64,000 nucleotides of DNA from UBA1444 sp964521625. Lineage in GTDB: Bacteria; Bacillota; Negativicutes; UBA1444. The stretch covers positions 1 through 64,000 of the forward strand of contig CAZFSM010000020.1 of NCBI GenBank assembly GCA_964521625.1, given 5' to 3'. Both the position numbers and the translations under genes were made by a program. Shown here piece by piece: positions 16,853 to 25,950 of this stretch (its first letter is position 1; each line of letters begins with the position of its first letter). Under the pieces are notes generated by a model. That model was not told the DNA's origin. It searched no databases and worked only from the letters and a program-made list of their open reading frames with translations.

Positions 16853-17329
16853 CTAGCCCTGTAGACTTTCCATGCTAATTTTCATCACCACTTTGCGGAC
16901 CTTGACCGGCTCGCCGGCGGCGCAGTTGGGCCGATGGACTTCCCAGGGGAACAGCACGGCAAACATGCCGGCCTTCAGCCCCAGTTCCACTTCGTCCTGC
17001 AGATTGGCGTAGAAGATCGCATCCTTTTCGGCCAGCTTGTCTTCCACCACTTCATAGCCCGCCACTAGTGGCGCGACGCCGATCTTTTCTTCACCGGCGG
17101 CGATATACTGCACATCGACATATTTATGATGGGCTTCGGCCCGTCTTTTTTCTTTTGGCTCGGTCATATATTCGCTGACCATCGCATACATGCTATCGCC
17201 GTCGATTGGCAGGCGGCCGGTCGGCAAGCTCGCCAGGTCGGTCGTCTGCAGCCAGGCCAGCGCTTTTTGGATCGTCGGTGCATACAGGTGCTTTTCTTTG
17301 TCCCACTGTTTCAGATAGCCGGCAATCAT
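16853..17329 (-). CDS. YhcH/YjgK/YiaL family protein
   Basis: 158 aa, the full length of this cupin-like family (DUF386, EbgC-related). Typical motifs: LPTGRLPIDGDSMYAMVSEY, EAHHKYVDVQYIAAGEEKIG and FPWEVHRPN near residue 130, supplying likely metal-binding His/Glu residues. Members are linked to sugar or sialic acid metabolism but most have no assigned reaction. ATG has GGGGAGGAA. It lies 74 bp downstream of tag and hexokinase on the same strand. Confidence 0.88.
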   Translation of the reverse strand: MIAGYLKQWDKEKHLYAPTIQKALAWLQTTDLASLPTGRLPIDGDSMYAMVSEYMTEPKEKRRAEAHHKYVDVQYIAAGEEKIGVAPLVAGYEVVEDKLAEKDAIFYANLQDEVELGLKAGMFAVLFPWEVHRPNCAAGEPVKVRKVVMKISMESLQG

Positions 17330-17403
17330 TTGTTCATTCCTCCCCTAAACCGATTTGGTTTCTGCCGATAGTATTCGCGGACCGGCGCAAATTTCCTGCG
17401 CGG

Positions 17404-17976
17404 TTACCTGTTGCCTGCCTGCACTTCCTGGTAGCGGAAGCAGCCGGTCAGGTGGTCGTTGACCAGGCCGACCGCCTGCATCAGCGCATAGCAGATCGTC
17501 GGCCCGACAAAGGTAAAGCCGCGTTTTTTCAGGTCCTTGCTCATTTGCTGCGCCACCGCCGATTGCGCCGGCACTTCCTGCAGCGTCCGCCAGTCGTTCT
17601 GGATCGGCTTGCCATCGACAAACCGCCACAGATAGGCGTCAAAGCTGCCGAATTCTTCACGCACCTGGAGGAACGCCCGGGCATTTTGCAATGTCCCGCG
17701 CAGCTTCAGCCGGTTGCGGATGATCCCCGGGTCCTGCAGCCAGGCCGCGACCTCCGCCTCGCCCCAGGTCGCCAGCACATCCGGGTCGAAGTCGGCCATT
17801 ACCTTTCGGTAATGCTCACGCTTGCGCAGCACCGTGATCCAGCTGAGACCCGCCTGCGCCCCTTCGAGGATCAAAAATTCGAACAGCCGCTTGTCGTCAT
17901 GTTCGGGCAGACCCCATTCCTGATCATGATAGGCTTCGTACAGCGCATCGCCTTTGCACCAGCCGCAACGTTCCAT
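17404..17976 (-). CDS. tag: DNA-3-methyladenine glycosylase I
   Basis: 190 aa. Removes N3-methyladenine from alkylated DNA as the first step of base excision repair. The zinc-snap residues of the family are exactly placed: C4, H17, H175 and C179. WITVLRKREHYR and the RNRLK helix are also present. Its ATG directly abuts the hexokinase stop, so both come from one message, though no functional link is apparent. Confidence 0.95.
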   Translation of the reverse strand: MERCGWCKGDALYEAYHDQEWGLPEHDDKRLFEFLILEGAQAGLSWITVLRKREHYRKVMADFDPDVLATWGEAEVAAWLQDPGIIRNRLKLRGTLQNARAFLQVREEFGSFDAYLWRFVDGKPIQNDWRTLQEVPAQSAVAQQMSKDLKKRGFTFVGPTICYALMQAVGLVNDHLTGCFRYQEVQAGNR

Positions 17977-19320
17977 TTATCCAATCCCTCCCTCTGTTCG
18001 GGCCATCGCCGCCGCAATCGCCGCCCCGCGCAGCGGCGCTTCGTCGACCACCATAAATTCGACCTGTTCGGCAGTCCAGCCGCCGTGCTGCGCCAGCGCC
18101 CGGCTAATCGTCCCGGCAAAACCGGGCATTTTTTCATACAACGAGCCGTTGACGCCGATCAGATGTCGGCGATTTTTCGCCGGGTCGAGCCGCTGCAGGA
18201 ATCCCGCATAGCTGGCGGCAACTAGCGTCGCCGAGCGCTCGACGACCAGTTCCGCCACTGCTTTGATGAAGTGCCGCTCTGCCAGCTTAGCGCCGTGGCC
18301 GGGGCAGTGCTCTGACAGCCAGGCATTAATCGCCGCCAGCGTTTCGGAATGGTCGCCGACGAACACCGCTACGTCCTGGCTGGATATCCCGTCGATCTCG
18401 GCAAACACAGGGCAATTGTCGACAAACTGCATGCCGCATTGGCCTCGCCCCGCCCACAGGATGCGTCGGGTCAGTTCGCCCAGGTAACGGCCTGCCACCA
18501 TTTTTTCCATGCGTTGCCGGTCCGGATATTCGCTGGCAGCGTCGAGTTCGTTGTCAAACGGACTGAACGGCAGCCGGTCAAAGCCGCCCGATTCGGCGTT
18601 ATAGGCCATATCCCGGCTGCGGTCGCCGTGCCGGGGTTGCTTCTCATAGTAACAGGTGTTTTGGCCGGTGCCGCAGACCGAGCCCATGTCGGCCAGCGGC
18701 AGTGAATAGGCGGCAGTCAGCAAAGTAGCCACCGTATCGTTGAGCACCGCGACCGGACGGACGGCGGCAAGGTTTTGCCGCGTCAGGGCCGCTGCCAGTG
18801 TCGCGTTGATGTCCTGCCCGGCAATGCCGGACACTTTGATTTCTTTGGTCCAGCCGATAAAGTCGGCCCGGCCGATCGCCGTCTGCCGACTGCCGTAGGA
18901 AAAGGAATGGCCGAGAAATTGTTCGCCGCCATCGGCGACCAGCGCCACCTGCCGGGCAATAAAGTCAAACAATTCGTCCACCTGGACACTGGCCGCGGTA
19001 TAGTCATATCCCGCCGTCCGGTCCTGCAGCGACACCTTGTGCAGTTTACGAATTTGCGTTTCGCCGCCGCCCAGCAGTTCGACCAGAGCCACCCGCACAT
19101 TGGTGCCGCCGAAGTCCAGCGCCAAGTATTGGCCGGTTTCATCGCCGCGCGGCCTGCCAACAAAAGCGGGCAACATTTGCAGCGGCGAAGGTCGTCCGGC
19201 CAGGCCGTCTTCCACGGTCGCCGCAAGATCATCCGCGATCCGCTGGAACTGCGCCGGGGAAATGGCAAAGGCAGCCCACGCTTCCATCAGCGCCCCGGCC
19301 ATTTTACATTCTGTCGTCAT
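17977..19320 (-). CDS. Hexokinase (eukaryotic-type, ATP-dependent)
   Basis: 447 aa, the length of a single-domain eukaryotic-type hexokinase rather than a bacterial glucokinase. Phosphate-1 motif LALDFGGTNVRV near residue 66, sugar-binding region LGHSFSYGSRQTAIGRADFIGWTKE near 145-170, phosphate-2 motif VLNDTVATLL, and a C-terminal adenosine region. It would phosphorylate glucose or related hexoses at C6. ATG has GAGAGGG. First gene of the hexokinase-tag pair; a terminator (19404-19441) isolates it from the operon upstream. Confidence 0.9.
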   Translation of the reverse strand: MTTECKMAGALMEAWAAFAISPAQFQRIADDLAATVEDGLAGRPSPLQMLPAFVGRPRGDETGQYLALDFGGTNVRVALVELLGGGETQIRKLHKVSLQDRTAGYDYTAASVQVDELFDFIARQVALVADGGEQFLGHSFSYGSRQTAIGRADFIGWTKEIKVSGIAGQDINATLAAALTRQNLAAVRPVAVLNDTVATLLTAAYSLPLADMGSVCGTGQNTCYYEKQPRHGDRSRDMAYNAESGGFDRLPFSPFDNELDAASEYPDRQRMEKMVAGRYLGELTRRILWAGRGQCGMQFVDNCPVFAEIDGISSQDVAVFVGDHSETLAAINAWLSEHCPGHGAKLAERHFIKAVAELVVERSATLVAASYAGFLQRLDPAKNRRHLIGVNGSLYEKMPGFAGTISRALAQHGGWTAEQVEFMVVDEAPLRGAAIAAAMARTEGGIG

Positions 19321-19403
19321 GGCAATCCGCCCTCTCGTTTACTGGTCAGCGATACTTCCGCTTATCTTTTTGATTGTTTCGCCATCAACCTTCGGTTTGC
19401 CTG

Positions 19404-19441
19404 CAAAAAAAACCTTCCGGCGCAATCACCGGAAGGTTTTT
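19404..19441 (-). terminator. Terminator of the fumarase-patB operon
   Basis: AACCTTCCGG and CCGGAAGGTT form a perfect 10-bp stem with an 8-nt loop; T8 follows on the minus strand. It lies 28 bp after the patB stop. Confidence 0.88.
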
Positions 19442-19468
19442 CAGACGGAAATATCAATGATTCTTTGC

Positions 19469-20638
19469 TTAGAGTTTTTTTACAGCGGCTTCGATGCGGT
19501 TGAGCGCTTCGACCAAGCGGGAACGCGGGCAGGCAATGTTCATCCGCATAAACCCGGCGCCGCCCGGTCCAAACGTCGAACCTTCATTCATCGCCACCTT
19601 GGCTTGTTCCAGGAAGAATTGCGTGAGCGCTTTCGGCGCCATATTCAGCGCTTTGCAGTCAAGCCAGATCAGATAAGTCGCTTGCGTCTTGGTCAGTTTG
19701 ATCTGGGGGATTTTCTCGGCCATGAACTTCTGCAGATAGGCCAGGTTTTCGGTCAGATACGCCAGCTCTTGATCCGCATAGTACTCGCATTCGTTATAGG
19801 CCACTTCGATCGGTAGCGTGCCGAAGATGGTTCTGCCATAGGCTTTGAGGTCTTCGAGCGGTTTGTAGAAAAGATCATGGTTGCGCCGGCTGGGAATCAC
19901 GGCGGCCCCGGTGCGCACCCCGGCGATGTTAAACGTTTTGCTTGGGTTGACGCAAACCACGCAGTTGTCTGCTGCCGCTTGCGACAGGCTGCCAAACGGA
20001 ATGTGTTTGCTTCCGGCATAAACAATATCCGAATGAATTTCATCCGATACGACAAACACATTATGCTTCAGACACAGCTCGGACATGCGGGTCAATTCTT
20101 CCCGGGTGAAACACTTGCCGACCGGGTTGTGCGGACTGCACAGCAGAAACATGGTGGTGCGCTTTTTGCTGAGCAGTTCTTCCAGATTGGCGAAATCGAT
20201 TTCATAACTGCCGTCTTCTTGGTAAATCAAGTTGTTGCCGAGGATATGCCGGCCATTGTTGGGGATGATTTCATGAAACGGGTGATACGCCGGCATTTGA
20301 ATGACAATATTGTCGCCTGGTTCGGTAAAGGCGCGCATGGCGTAAACGATCGCCGGAATGACCGCCGGCGTGTATTCGATCCAATCCAGATCAATATCCC
20401 AGCCAAAGCGTTTTTTCTGCCAGTTGGCGATGGACTGCTCAAAGGTTTTCACATTTACCGGATAGCCGAAAATACCGTGCTGCGCTCGCTTGACCATGGC
20501 CTCGACCACCGGCTCTGGGCATTTGAAATCTGTGTCGGCAATCCACATCGGGATTACATCGTCGGCATAGGTGTCCCATTTTTTACAATCGGTCCCTTTG
20601 CGGTCAATCAGTTCGTCAAAATTGTGTTTCATCATCAT
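19469..20638 (-). CDS. MalY/PatB-type PLP aminotransferase (C-S beta-lyase)
   Basis: 389 aa fold-type I PLP enzyme. The MalY/PatB signature is clear: DVIPMWIADTDFKCPEP at residues about 27-43, GIFGYPV, the substrate/cofactor region HNPVGKCFT, SDEIHSD and the Schiff-base lysine in NPSKTFNIAG. These enzymes split cystathionine or other S-substituted cysteines to pyruvate, ammonia and a thiol. It is the last gene of the fumarase operon; the link to C4-dicarboxylates is not obvious. ATG repeats (ATGATGATG) follow AAGGAGGG. Confidence 0.9.
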   Translation of the reverse strand: MMMKHNFDELIDRKGTDCKKWDTYADDVIPMWIADTDFKCPEPVVEAMVKRAQHGIFGYPVNVKTFEQSIANWQKKRFGWDIDLDWIEYTPAVIPAIVYAMRAFTEPGDNIVIQMPAYHPFHEIIPNNGRHILGNNLIYQEDGSYEIDFANLEELLSKKRTTMFLLCSPHNPVGKCFTREELTRMSELCLKHNVFVVSDEIHSDIVYAGSKHIPFGSLSQAAADNCVVCVNPSKTFNIAGVRTGAAVIPSRRNHDLFYKPLEDLKAYGRTIFGTLPIEVAYNECEYYADQELAYLTENLAYLQKFMAEKIPQIKLTKTQATYLIWLDCKALNMAPKALTQFFLEQAKVAMNEGSTFGPGGAGFMRMNIACPRSRLVEALNRIEAAVKKL

Positions 20639-20694
20639 TCAGCCCTCCTTACAATTTTACGCGCATAATCTTTTTTGTCTTACACTCGATCGTT

Positions 20695-21273
20695 TCAGTC
20701 AATGCCCAATTTCTTGCGCCAGTAACGGGAATACACCGCGCCCAGCGGGTTATGCGCCAGCACTCGGTCCTTCACAACCAGGCAGGTTGTCGGCACAGTA
20801 CAAGCGCCGGTAAATAATGCGTCATGCCCGACACACAGGCCGACGTTGATGCAAAACTCCACTCCATTGTCCGCAAGCAGTTTTGCCTGCATGACCGGGT
20901 TGCACATGGTTTCACGCGCATCATCCTGGATTTGCTCCAGACTAAGCTCTTCTTTGCTCATGCCGCAAACCTTGCAGCACGTCGAATAGACTTCAAAGAA
21001 TTGGGAAAAATATTTTTCAATCAAGGCAGCTTCGGGGTTAAGACCAAAGCAAAATGCCATGCCGATTTTTTTGTAGCCCATCAGTTTGCAAAAATCAGCG
21101 GTTTCTTCCAGGCGGGTGAAGCTGTTATAATGGCGACCTTCGGTGCAGGCGGCCGCGTTCATAATCGTCAAGCGTTCGCCTTGATACGCCTCTTTTATGT
21201 TTTCCGGCGTAATTTTTGTGCAGTTTTGTCCTTCAGAATGACATTTTTTACTTGTACACTTGGCGCATTTCAT
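20695..21273 (-). CDS. DUF1847 metal-binding protein
   Basis: 192 aa with 14 cysteines. N-terminal CAKCTSKKC and a second group near the middle (YSTCCKVCGMSKEEL), then CNPVMQAKLLADNGVEFCINVGLCVGHD, the diagnostic DUF1847 block. The cysteines are likely metal or Fe-S ligands. No reaction is known for the family. Lies between dcuC and patB in the same operon. Confidence 0.88.
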   Translation of the reverse strand: MKCAKCTSKKCHSEGQNCTKITPENIKEAYQGERLTIMNAAACTEGRHYNSFTRLEETADFCKLMGYKKIGMAFCFGLNPEAALIEKYFSQFFEVYSTCCKVCGMSKEELSLEQIQDDARETMCNPVMQAKLLADNGVEFCINVGLCVGHDALFTGACTVPTTCLVVKDRVLAHNPLGAVYSRYWRKKLGID

Positions 21274-21324
21274 ACTACTACTACATCCCCTTAATTCTAT
21301 TGATATATTTTTCCTAACACCCTG

Positions 21325-22683
21325 TTAGGAATTGATGAAAATGAACGCGATGTTGATCAAGGCAGCTACGCCCATCGGAATCGCTGTTCGTTTTACAACC
21401 TGGACCGGCGACACGCCAGCGACACCGGCTATCGCCACAATCGCCGCCGTAATTGGCGACACCACCCGGCCGAAGCTGGTCATGATCTGCATCGGCAAGA
21501 GCAGTGTAATGACGTCGATTTTCATCGTGGCAGCAATCTTGGGGGCCAGCGCGGCAAAGGAAAAGAACGCTGCGTTGCCTGATCCCATCAAGAATGCACA
21601 GCCGGCGATGACCAGACAAAACAGGATGATCAATGCACTGCTCCCCAGTCCGAGGCTTTGGGCTCCGCTAGTCATCGCGTCCACAGCGCCGATTTTCATC
21701 AAACCGGTGGCAAATACTTCACCAGCCACGATCAGCGTGACTACCGTCGCAAAACTGGTTCCCATCCCGTCAAACAAGTGTTTCAGGCTCTGCATGGTTC
21801 CCCGCACGTCTTTGGTCCTGACATATTCGAATGCCATGCTGATAAAGGTGCTGAGCAACATCGCCGTGACCACTTCCATTTTGATCGGGCTCTTAAAGAT
21901 TGGGCTGAATCCAAGGATAAACAGCATCGGAATGATCGGCAGCACCGCATAAATGAGCGGTGGACGACTGGCATCTTCTTTCGCCAGGTCTATCGACTCT
22001 TCGTTGCCGGTAAAGCCTTCTTTTTTGTCCCACCACTTTTGCACGAAGAAGTGGACCACACCCAAAATCAATGTAGTCGTGGCAAAGATCGGCAACTGAT
22101 GTTGGACGAAATATACAGCCGGATCCATTTTGCACAGATTGGCAGCCAAAATTGCATTGCCGGACCCCGGACCTACGTCCATGTATTGGGCGCAGCCGAT
22201 TACGCCGAGCGCAGACATTTTGCTAACGCCAGACCGAATCAGGATCGGGTACATGGTAACCATCAGCAGCAAGCCCAACCCCGCGTGGCTGGGAATAAAC
22301 AAAACCAAAAACTGGCTGACAAAAAAGCCAAACACCAGTAGCAAATAGGGCGATTTAATAAACCGGAGCGGGGCAGCGACTACAGCAAACAGTGATTTGC
22401 TTGCGCCGATGTATTCCATATATTTGGCAAAACCGGCGATCGACATAATCGTCAAACCAAGGCCGGCAACCCTAGAGCTAAGCAATTGTTGAATCGTGTA
22501 AAAAATGTCGAGAATGGCCGATCCGGAAGATTGTTTGGCCGCCAATATCGGATTCGTTCCCAAAAAGTAAGTCGCAAAAAGAAGAACAATGCCTGCGATC
22601 AGAAGAATGGCCTGAGGGAAATGTTTTTTGACGATCATGTATATAACCCACGCAATAACTATGGCCGTGATGAGTATACCCAC
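21325..22683 (-). CDS. C4-dicarboxylate carrier, DcuC family
   Basis: 452 aa, about 12 hydrophobic segments. Conserved DcuC stretches include LVLFIPSHAGLGLLLMVTMYP and GCAQYMDVGPGSGNAILAAN. The family exchanges or exports fumarate and succinate under anaerobic conditions. GTG start with GGAGGG. Placed directly after the two dehydratase subunits, consistent with dicarboxylate uptake and hydration; tartrate or another hydroxy-dicarboxylate is an alternative substrate. Confidence 0.9.
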   Translation of the reverse strand: MGILITAIVIAWVIYMIVKKHFPQAILLIAGIVLLFATYFLGTNPILAAKQSSGSAILDIFYTIQQLLSSRVAGLGLTIMSIAGFAKYMEYIGASKSLFAVVAAPLRFIKSPYLLLVFGFFVSQFLVLFIPSHAGLGLLLMVTMYPILIRSGVSKMSALGVIGCAQYMDVGPGSGNAILAANLCKMDPAVYFVQHQLPIFATTTLILGVVHFFVQKWWDKKEGFTGNEESIDLAKEDASRPPLIYAVLPIIPMLFILGFSPIFKSPIKMEVVTAMLLSTFISMAFEYVRTKDVRGTMQSLKHLFDGMGTSFATVVTLIVAGEVFATGLMKIGAVDAMTSGAQSLGLGSSALIILFCLVIAGCAFLMGSGNAAFFSFAALAPKIAATMKIDVITLLLPMQIMTSFGRVVSPITAAIVAIAGVAGVSPVQVVKRTAIPMGVAALINIAFIFINS

Positions 22684-22721
22684 TTTTGAATCCCTCCACT
22701 ATTTTTTTTGGCTTTTATTGG

Positions 22722-23309
22722 CTATTCTCCGTAAATATCGCGCAATTTGGCCTCGGCGGTTTCTTTTACCACATCATATCGACTATTTCCCTGACAATCC
22801 ATAGTGACGACGAATGGCCCCATCCGCTCGACCTGCAATGCCCACATGGCCTCTGGCATCCCTTTTTCAAACCAGGTGCAGCCAATTACGTTTTTCACGC
22901 CGGCTGCAAGCTGTACCGCGCAACCGGGGGCGGCCTGCAGATATGCCTGCTTATATTTCTGGAAAGCAGCTATGCTCTTGCCGGACATCCCGCCTTTGCC
23001 GATGATCAATTTGACGCCGAGTTCGCCAACCATCTCCGCATAGGGTTCCATCCGAATGCTGGTCGTCGGTCCAATGACCACCATTTCCCACAGTTCGCCC
23101 ACTTTCCGCACTACCGGCCCGGCATGAAAAATTGCTTTTCCTTTTAGCTCTCGCGGCAATGGCTGCTTTTGCGCCAACAGGTTTTTTATTTCGAGGTGCG
23201 CCATATCGCGGGCAGTATACAGCTCACCGCTAAGATAAACCTGGTCGCCGACCTGCAATTTTTCTACCTGTGCATTGTCAATTGGCAATACAAGCTCATA
23301 AACAGCCAT
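22722..23309 (-). CDS. Class I fumarase / L-tartrate dehydratase, beta subunit
   Basis: 195 aa from the ATG at 23309, one base after the alpha-subunit stop. It corresponds to the C-terminal domain of class I fumarase: GDQVYLSGELYTARDMAHLE, IFHAGPVV, GPTTSIRMEPY and IGKGGMS. It pairs with the alpha subunit at 23311. Sequence alone does not separate fumarase (FumA/B) from tartrate dehydratase (TtdB). The frame is open upstream to 23369 but that overlaps the alpha gene without a binding site. Confidence 0.9.
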   Translation of the reverse strand: MAVYELVLPIDNAQVEKLQVGDQVYLSGELYTARDMAHLEIKNLLAQKQPLPRELKGKAIFHAGPVVRKVGELWEMVVIGPTTSIRMEPYAEMVGELGVKLIIGKGGMSGKSIAAFQKYKQAYLQAAPGCAVQLAAGVKNVIGCTWFEKGMPEAMWALQVERMGPFVVTMDCQGNSRYDVVKETAEAKLRDIYGE

Positions 23310-23310
23310 C

Positions 23311-24204
23311 TCACATGACCTCCTGAAAAAGATATCCCCGCTTCCCGTCGGGGTAAAACCGCACACCAAACCGTCGGGCGACCCAACAATGGAAATTGAT
23401 CGTCACCGGACAAATCGCCGTATGGGTTGCAGCATAACCGATTTTTACCGCCAGACAGGTTGTATCGCCGCCAATGCCTGCGGGCCCAATACCAAGCGAA
23501 TTAATGTTTTCGAGCAGTTCCTGCTCCAGTTCCGCCATCATCGGGTCGGGGTTGCGATCTCGCCAGTCGCGGGTACTGATGGCTTCACGACTCAATTTGG
23601 CGGAAACATCCATTTGGCCGCCGATGCCTATGCCGATAGCCGAAGGGGGGCAGGGATAGCCGCCGGCATTAATCACAGTTTTTAGCACCAATTTCTTCAA
23701 CCCTGTCATTTTTTCGCCCAACGTCGCCGGCGTCAAAATGGTGGAGATATTGCCCAGTTCCGCCCCGCAGCCTTTGGCGCTCATGATCACTTCCAGATAC
23801 TCTTGGCCGGGACGGTACTGATATTCAAAGTTGGGAACTCCCGCACCCGAACTATCGCCAGAATTATGCCGAGTCAGCGGGTGAACGATGCTGGGACGAA
23901 TATACCCCTGCTTCGTACATTCCACCACCGCCTGCGGAATAAAAGCAGAAATGTCGGCCAGCGAAGCCGCGTCACCAAAACGAACCCAAACCGTCGGAAA
24001 CCCAGGCGACTGACAAACAGGCTTATCCAGTTTCCCCGCCTGCGCCACATTGTCGATCATGGCCTGAAGCATACTTTGCGCTTCCGGTTTTGTCTCTTGC
24101 TCCGCCCGCTGTTTCATGATGACTAGCGCATCGGCGGAAATCGTCGTACAGGCGCCATGCACCAAAGAAAAAACTTCCTCATAGGTAATCCCATACTTAT
24201 CCAC
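23311..24204 (-). CDS. Class I fumarase / L-tartrate dehydratase, alpha subunit
   Basis: 297 aa Fe-S hydro-lyase subunit. Cysteines expected to bind the [4Fe-4S] cluster are in VCQSPGFPTV (near 64), SAKGCGAELGN and GGDTTCLAVKIG. HPLTRHNSGDSSG is the substrate loop. The complex would interconvert malate and fumarate, or dehydrate tartrate to oxaloacetate. First gene of the five-gene operon; a GGTATACC palindrome lies about 100 bp upstream. Confidence 0.92.
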   Translation of the reverse strand: MDKYGITYEEVFSLVHGACTTISADALVIMKQRAEQETKPEAQSMLQAMIDNVAQAGKLDKPVCQSPGFPTVWVRFGDAASLADISAFIPQAVVECTKQGYIRPSIVHPLTRHNSGDSSGAGVPNFEYQYRPGQEYLEVIMSAKGCGAELGNISTILTPATLGEKMTGLKKLVLKTVINAGGYPCPPSAIGIGIGGQMDVSAKLSREAISTRDWRDRNPDPMMAELEQELLENINSLGIGPAGIGGDTTCLAVKIGYAATHTAICPVTINFHCWVARRFGVRFYPDGKRGYLFQEVM

Positions 24205-24302
24205 GAATCATCACACTCCCTTACACTCCATTAATAGATCGTTGCGCTTGAATCAGGCAGTTTTTTCTTAAAACCATCCCCTTATATTTTTAGTATGGCA
24301 TC

Positions 24303-24312
24303 CCGGTATACC
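24303..24312. promoter_or_regulatory. GntR/FCD operator-like palindrome upstream of the fumarase operon
   Basis: CCGGTATACC, containing the perfect palindrome GGTATACC (24305-24312). The identical 10-mer occurs at 25158-25167 in front of the GntR-family gene. FCD regulators commonly bind short palindromes of the form TGGTATACCA-like, so this is the probable target of the 24390 regulator. Confidence 0.65.
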
Positions 24313-24339
24313 ACATACGCGAAGGCAAAGATTCAGAGA

Positions 24340-24380
24340 ATCACAAAAACCCCCGCAAAAATGCGAAGGCTCTTTTCTGA
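24340..24380 (-). terminator. Terminator after the GntR regulator
   Basis: On the minus strand CCTTCGCA pairs with TGCGGGGG around TTTT and is followed by TTTTTG. Placed just after the regulator stop at 24390. Confidence 0.6.
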
Positions 24381-24389
24381 TGCAAAATA

Positions 24390-25115
24390 TTACACCTCAT
24401 GTTGAGGCTCCGTTGACAACACGACATGTTTAGCAAATTCCAAATGCTCCCGCAGCGCCTGGGCAGCGCCAATACCATCTTGTTGCCGAATCTTCTCCAA
24501 GATTAAGCGGTGATCCCGCAGCACATTTTCATAACGTTCCGGTTTTTGCAGTGAGCGGCTGCGCGAAAAACGCAATAGCTCCATTAACATTTCATTGATC
24601 CGCAGCAGCATGGCGTTGTGGGAAGCAGCGATAAAAGCGGTATGAAACTTGACTGACGCTTCCCCAACATCGCCGCCAAGCCGCATTACTTTTTCCATGT
24701 CCATTATTTCGCTTTCCATCGCCATCAAATCGGCTTCCGTTCGTCGTTCGGCAGCCAAGAGCGCTGCCTGACACTCGAGCCCTTGTCGCGCCTCGTATAA
24801 ATCGGCCAACAAATGCGTGGGATCCGTCATCAAGAAATCAATATTATTCAAAACATGGCTAATGCCAACTCGTTTTACATAGACGCCTTTGCCCCGGATA
24901 TGTTTTACGGCGCCCAAAAATTCCAGCACTTTCAATGCTTCTCTGATCGGAACCCGGCTTACATCAAACATCTGCGCCAAATTGCGCTCCGACGGCAACA
25001 AATCGCCGTCTTTCAATTCTCCTGTGAGAATCCATTGACGGATGCGTTCGACAATTTGCAGATACAATGCATCGGTTTCAATTTTTCCGTCGCGCTCTAT
25101 CGGCCGAATATCCAA
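24390..25115 (-). CDS. GntR-family transcriptional regulator, FCD (FadR-like) subfamily
   Basis: 241 aa from TTG at 25115, which has AAGGTGG at 9 bp; the ATG at 25136 lacks a binding site. The winged HTH covers residues about 10-75 (LKDGDLLPSERNLAQMFDVSRVPIREALKVLEFLG). The FCD domain follows (about 90-235) with the usual acidic/His metal-site pattern (DLYEARQGLE, FHTAFIAASHN, DHRLIL). It is upstream of the fumarase operon in the same orientation and shares an operator palindrome with it, so it likely controls that operon and itself in response to a carboxylate. Confidence 0.88.
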   Translation of the reverse strand: MDIRPIERDGKIETDALYLQIVERIRQWILTGELKDGDLLPSERNLAQMFDVSRVPIREALKVLEFLGAVKHIRGKGVYVKRVGISHVLNNIDFLMTDPTHLLADLYEARQGLECQAALLAAERRTEADLMAMESEIMDMEKVMRLGGDVGEASVKFHTAFIAASHNAMLLRINEMLMELLRFSRSRSLQKPERYENVLRDHRLILEKIRQQDGIGAAQALREHLEFAKHVVLSTEPQHEV

Positions 25116-25157
25116 GCAGAGATGCCACCTTAACATTTAATACTACAGATTGGAATT

Positions 25158-25167
25158 CCGGTATACC
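25158..25167. promoter_or_regulatory. GntR/FCD operator-like palindrome in front of the regulator
   Basis: CCGGTATACC, identical to the site at 24303-24312, about 40 bp upstream of the chosen start. This suggests autoregulation. Confidence 0.65.
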
Positions 25168-25212
25168 GTTCTCTGTCAGTTACTTTAGCGTATATTCGCA
25201 CAATTGTCAATA

Positions 25213-25902
25213 TCATAGCTTTGCTGGTTTTTCTTTGTCCCGCAGAGCGCAGACGATGCCTCTGGCAAACGGCCCCAGGTCATCTTCGGCATAGGCTTTC
25301 AATACGCCGGGCGCCACAACGGACAGCGCCCCCGCGATCATTGCCGGGTCGACGATCCCTGCCGCGCAGAGCGCCTGCTCAATCGCCACCGCCGCTTTCA
25401 ATGCTTCTTCGGTAGCCACACTATTTATTGTTTTTACCAGATCCGCCTCCGCCACCAGCACCGTCCCCACCGGCGCAAACAATTGGCAGGCCAGTTCGGC
25501 CAGCTGAGGGTCAATGTTGTCGGCGACAATCACCGGTCGGGCGCCGCGGCTCATTTCGCCGGCATGCCCGATAATTTTCACATTTAGGCATTGCAGCGTC
25601 GGTCCGGCCATGGCGGCTAATATTTCCCGGGAAATGTTTGTCGCCACACTAAATACGTTGCGGGGTTCGCCTTGCCGCTGCAATTCCTCGATGCAGCCCT
25701 TCACCGCAGCATCCGGCACAGCCAGCACTACGGTCGCTGCGTCCAGCTCCGCCAGCGATTCGGCGGCACAGACCTGCAATTGTTTTGCAAGGTTGTTCGC
25801 CGCCACCGAGTCCGCATCGTACAGGCAGACTTCGTGCTGCGTCGCCATCCGCTCGGCCAGAATTCGGCCCATCCTGCCAGCGCCAATTATCCCTACTCTC
25901 AT
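25213..25902 (-). CDS. NAD(P)-binding oxidoreductase, F420/P5C-reductase-like
   Basis: 229 aa. A Rossmann motif GIIGAGRMG at the N-terminus and LAVPDAAVKGCIEEL fit the NADP-binding fold of ProC/6-phosphogluconate-dehydrogenase-type proteins. A helical second half has KTINSVATEEALKAAVAIEQAL. The substrate cannot be told. The ATG at 25902 is preferred over TTG at 25905 because of spacing to GGGGGTG. Monocistronic, between the GntR gene and a repeat element. Confidence 0.7.
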   Translation of the reverse strand: MRVGIIGAGRMGRILAERMATQHEVCLYDADSVAANNLAKQLQVCAAESLAELDAATVVLAVPDAAVKGCIEELQRQGEPRNVFSVATNISREILAAMAGPTLQCLNVKIIGHAGEMSRGARPVIVADNIDPQLAELACQLFAPVGTVLVAEADLVKTINSVATEEALKAAVAIEQALCAAGIVDPAMIAGALSVVAPGVLKAYAEDDLGPFARGIVCALRDKEKPAKL

Positions 25903-25950
25903 CAAAACACCCCCGCTATCCGTTTGCTATAGCAAAATCATACCATAATT

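Noticed and set aside
21310..21332. TCCTAACA/TGTTAGGA hairpin at the dcuC stop as a terminator
   Set aside because: It has no T-run on either strand and overlaps the stop codon; too weak to call.
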